NCBI RefSeq assembly: GCF_003702705.1
Contig: NZ_QZMN01000006.1
Span: forward strand, 184,667 to 248,666
DNA: 64,000 nucleotides
Direction of reading: 5' to 3'
Origin: Ornithinimicrobium cerasi
Lineage (GTDB): Bacteria > Actinomycetota > Actinomycetes > Actinomycetales > Dermatophilaceae
Both the position numbers and the translations under genes were made by a program. The notes under the pieces are model-generated. The model was not told the origin of the DNA and searched no databases. It worked only from the letters and a program-made list of their open reading frames with translations. Shown piece by piece: positions 61,595 to 64,000 of the stretch (position 1 is its first letter; each line of letters opens with the position of its first letter).

Positions 61595-62137
61595 GTGACT
61601 CACGAACTCGGCTTCGCGGAGTATGACCCCAACTGGCCATCACGTTTCGAGCAGTTGCGCATTACACTTCTGACGGATCTTCCGGCGGGTGCCGTGGTTG
61701 AGCACGTGGGCTCCACCGCCGTGCCCGGACTGGCGTCGAAAGACTGCATCGACATCCTTGTGACGGTCCCCTCCGACCACCTGCAGATTGCACTGGCCGG
61801 GCTCACAGCAGCCGGCTTTGAGCACCGACCTACCAGCTTCTCCGAAGACTCGCAGCGGTTCATGCTGCGCCTTCTCGGACCACAACGCCAACGTGTGGCG
61901 CACCTGCACCTGATGGCAGAGGGGCACATCGCCGCCGCCCAAATGGTCGCAGTGCGCGACCTGCTGCGTCGCGACAGGAACTGGCGCGGGCGCTACGCCC
62001 TGATCAAGCGCAGCCTGGCAGACCAGTTTCCTCAGGATCGTCCTAGCTTTCGCGCTGCGTGTCAAGGGCGTGGTTCGGGCGCGTGTGATCGGACGGGCAC
62101 CGCGGGATTCGCTGTGCTCGACGAGGGGTCGCGATGA
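61595..62137 (+). CDS. GrpB/UPF0157 family protein with frameshifted C-terminus
   Basis: 180 aa. The N-terminal two thirds match the GrpB family (EYDPNWPSRFEQL, VEHVGSTAVPGLASKDCIDI, nucleotidyltransferase-like fold). After FPQDR the family continues with LA-A---KG-F-R, which is found in the next frame (LAFALRVKGVVRARVIGRA) from about 62043, so one base appears to have been gained near the CCT at 62041-62043. The encoded tail is therefore abnormal. Possibly a decayed gene, or a sequencing error. Confidence 0.75.
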   Translation: MTHELGFAEYDPNWPSRFEQLRITLLTDLPAGAVVEHVGSTAVPGLASKDCIDILVTVPSDHLQIALAGLTAAGFEHRPTSFSEDSQRFMLRLLGPQRQRVAHLHLMAEGHIAAAQMVAVRDLLRRDRNWRGRYALIKRSLADQFPQDRPSFRAACQGRGSGACDRTGTAGFAVLDEGSR

Positions 62138-62298
62138 GAGGGGGGAAGGGTCGGGGAGTTGGCCGCGCTCAAGAGGCCGCCGAGTTCGGCAGGCTGATCA
62201 GGCGCCGTCAGGCGGCAGGCTTTCGTGTGCGCCGTGAGGGGGGCGGCCCAGCGCGGACGGGCGGCAAGCTAGGTTGCGCCGTCGTGCGGCATAGCTAA
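62134..62298 (+). CDS. Short ORF, possible remnant of an XRE-type regulator
   Basis: 54 aa. EAAEFGRLIRRRQAAGF resembles the first helices of XRE-family HTH proteins, but no recognition helix follows. Its ATG overlaps the preceding stop (ATGA). It lies immediately next to the IS110 end, so it may be a gene cut by the insertion. Weak evidence. Confidence 0.25.
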   Translation: MRGGKGRGVGRAQEAAEFGRLIRRRQAAGFRVRREGGGPARTGGKLGCAVVRHS

Positions 62299-62306
62299 CG
62301 TGGCCG

Positions 62307-63542
62307 TCACCGTCCGCGGCTGAGCCTGCCTCGACGATACGCCTCTTCATCGAAGGGTTGTTGGGTCACCAGCATCCGGTAGGTCAGGCGGCAGGCGTTG
62401 CGGGCCAGGGCGACGCGCGCCTGGATCGGGGCCATGCCGCGGGCGCGCAGCTGGGCGTCGCGTTCGGCGAACGCAGGGGAGAACCGGGACAGGCCCCAGG
62501 CGATGCCCATCAGGGCGTCTCGGTGCTCGGCCAGGCCCTGGCGGGAGATCCGTCCACGTCGTCGCAGGGTCGCGGACTCATACATCGCCGGTGCCAGCCC
62601 GGTCGCCGAGTAGAGGTGCTCGGCGTCGGGGAACCGTGCGATCGGCAGACTGTGCGCGGCGAACGCCGCCGCCCGGACCGTGGCCACGCCGGGCAGGGTG
62701 GTGAGCACCTGGCCGTCGGTGCGCGCCAGCAGTGTCGTGATCTCCTCCTCCAGCACCGTGATGTCAGCCTGCAGAGCGCGGTAGCGCTGCAGGTCCCGGC
62801 CCAGACGGCTGGCGCGTGCCTGCGCGTCCGGTGGCGGAGGCAGACAGCCTTGCCACCTCTGGGCCCAGTAGCGTGCGGTGGCCGGGCTCATCCGGCCCGG
62901 CGACCTGGCGGTCAGGGAACGGGTGGAGGCCGGCCGTCCGGCGAACGCGGCCGCGCAGGCCAGCACGGCCTGCCCGGTCGTTCCTTCGATCGCGAGCGAG
63001 CGGCCGTGCCCGGCCGGTGCCGACAGTCCGGGGACGAGCGCGTTGAGCTGGTCATGCAGCCGTTGCTGCGCCTTCTTGCGGTCCGCGACCAGACCACGTC
63101 GGTGCCGGACCGCGGCGCACAGTTCCTCCACGACCGACTCCTCAGCCTGGGCCCGCCCGCCTCCTTGCCTGGCCAGGTAGGTCAGCGCGGCGCAGTCGCG
63201 GTCATCGGTCTTGAACCGGCCCGACCCCAGCTGGGTGCGTGCCGCCTTGGTCTCCGAGGGAGCGAACAACCGCACCGATCCCGGGTGCAGCCGTTCCAGC
63301 TCGACGGCCCAGGCACGGTGCAGGCTGCCGGTCGCCTCGATCGCGATCACCAGCCCGTCGTGACCGGCCACCTGCGAGCTGACAGTGCTCTCCAGATCCC
63401 CGATCCCGGCGCGCGAGACCGGCATCGACACCGGGTCGGTCACCAACCCAGCACCATCACTAACCCAGACCCGGTTCATCACCTTTCCAGGGTCGATCGC
63501 CACTACCAGAGCTGAAAGGCCCAAGGGCGCCTGAACCAACAT
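62307..63542 (-). CDS. IS110-family transposase
   Basis: 411 aa. The N-terminal DEDD RuvC-like domain has Asp in VVAIDPGK, Glu in VIAIEATG and the DD pair in KTDDRDCAAL. The C-terminal Transposase_20 domain has LTTLPGVATVRAAAF and the Ser-containing ATGLAPAMYESATLRRRG region. The ATG at 63542 has a perfect GGAGGAGG site. Members of IS110 use a bridge RNA from the non-coding end next to the gene. IS ends were not identified, as the family has few or no terminal inverted repeats. Confidence 0.92.
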   Translation of the reverse strand: MLVQAPLGLSALVVAIDPGKVMNRVWVSDGAGLVTDPVSMPVSRAGIGDLESTVSSQVAGHDGLVIAIEATGSLHRAWAVELERLHPGSVRLFAPSETKAARTQLGSGRFKTDDRDCAALTYLARQGGGRAQAEESVVEELCAAVRHRRGLVADRKKAQQRLHDQLNALVPGLSAPAGHGRSLAIEGTTGQAVLACAAAFAGRPASTRSLTARSPGRMSPATARYWAQRWQGCLPPPPDAQARASRLGRDLQRYRALQADITVLEEEITTLLARTDGQVLTTLPGVATVRAAAFAAHSLPIARFPDAEHLYSATGLAPAMYESATLRRRGRISRQGLAEHRDALMGIAWGLSRFSPAFAERDAQLRARGMAPIQARVALARNACRLTYRMLVTQQPFDEEAYRRGRLSRGR

Positions 63543-64000
63543 GACAGACCTCCTCCACCGCACGAACGGCGCTCAGCCCGCGCCACCAGGCGGTGCTCGC
63601 CGGTGATCACGGCAGGCCATCGCCTCGACGGCCCACCATCAGCCTGCGCTCCTCGACGTCAATGTCGTTCATGCTCGCTACGCTGCGCGTGCTCCACATT
63701 GACCTCTCCCACGCTCAGGCCGGTGGCTGGCCGCCTACCGAGGCGATGCCCCATCCATGGCCTATCAGCTACATCGCAGGCAAGGACGCATTCATTCGCG
63801 CGATGACCCAGGCCGCGTGGCCAGCCACTTCAGGCGCACCGATTCCGCCTGAACCAAGCTGATGACGACGGGCCCCGCGGGCACCACCCACTGCATCCGA
63901 CATCCCTCGTAGCCATGCACATACTCTTCTGCCGCGTGGCGCGCTCCGCCGCTCTTGCGTTTTGGGCGGTCGCAGTTCACTTGACCGACCTGCCGCGCAG
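63543..64000. other. Region upstream of the IS110 transposase, with possible PIN relic
   Basis: The first part (63543 to about 63630) may hold the bridge-RNA region of the IS. Beyond it, frames contain ALLDVNVVHA (near 63647) and, shifted, PWPISYIAGKDAFIRAM (near 63755-63805), which resemble the start and end of a PIN/VapC toxin broken by frameshifts. No intact gene is supported. A minus-strand frame at 63792-63980 has no recognised family. Confidence 0.3.

Larger units (their letters stand above)
56185..64000. mobile_element. Integrated genomic island, left part (right end outside the window)
   Basis: The island starts at the split tRNA-Ala. Inside it the GC content and codon bias drop (many TTG, GCA, TAT, ATA and CGA codons in the 1002-aa gene). 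Gene density is low, two genes have frameshifts and an IS110-family transposase is present. The chromosomal word GTATGCC/GGCATAC, frequent to the left, is nearly absent. No integrase gene is visible in this part; it may lie near the right end. Confidence 0.8.

Overview
The window looks like the chromosome of a high-GC actinobacterium, most likely Micrococcales (Intrasporangiaceae or Ornithinimicrobium/Serinicoccus-like; this placement is an inference). The evidence is the very GC-rich codon use, the FhaA-FhaB-PstP-SEDS-PBPA-PknB operon with CrgA, a rhomboid protease and a cyclophilin nearby, DUF5709, DUF881 and DUF2237 proteins, and a DUF222/HNH protein. That cell-division block usually lies near oriC in actinobacteria, and DnaA-box-like 9-mers occur at two places.

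Layout. 0-5.3 kb: a DUF2993 protein, L-lactate dehydrogenase and a three-gene ABC exporter (minus strand). 5.4-16.6 kb: a carotenoid locus. One arm (+) encodes a methyltransferase, a CrtU-like desaturase/methylase and a cytochrome P450. The other arm (-) encodes a fused Idi-CrtE protein, CrtI and CrtB, behind two UGT-type glycosyltransferases. This suggests an aromatic, hydroxylated and perhaps glycosylated carotenoid, but no lycopene cyclase is present. At 19.6 kb lies a CarH/LitR-like B12-binding light-sensor domain that lacks its DNA-binding domain. 16.6-30.1 kb: housekeeping and stress genes (ExoIII, phosphotransferase, MFS transporter, PCMT, VOC protein, an ArsR/SRPBCC pair, a MerR/FAD-oxidoreductase pair, aldo-keto reductase), then tRNA-Leu(CAG). 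30.4-43.3 kb: a lipoprotein, the Ser/Thr-kinase and peptidoglycan-elongation operon, crgA, rhomboid and cyclophilin. 43.5-49.8 kb: an OatA-like acyltransferase, then a compact ATP-grasp / S51-like / esterase / NYN-nuclease group of unknown function. 50-56.1 kb: cell-wall amidase, SulP transporter, NmrA-like protein and a secreted protein.

At 56.2 kb the chromosome changes character. Only the 3' half of a tRNA-Ala(TGC) gene is present, cut at the anticodon loop and followed by inverted GGGGTAC repeats that look like integrase arm sites. From there to the window end the DNA has lower GC, freer codon use, long gene-poor stretches and decayed genes. This is the left end of an integrated island. 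Its main cargo is a 1002-aa protein that fuses a caspase-like protease to a complete Ski2/Hel308-type helicase. A gene with a HEPN-like RxxxxH motif, a frameshifted gene, a frameshifted GrpB protein and an IS110-family transposase follow. The caspase-helicase, possibly with the HEPN-like neighbour, is the best candidate in the window for an undescribed (probably anti-phage) system.

No rRNA gene or CRISPR array was seen.
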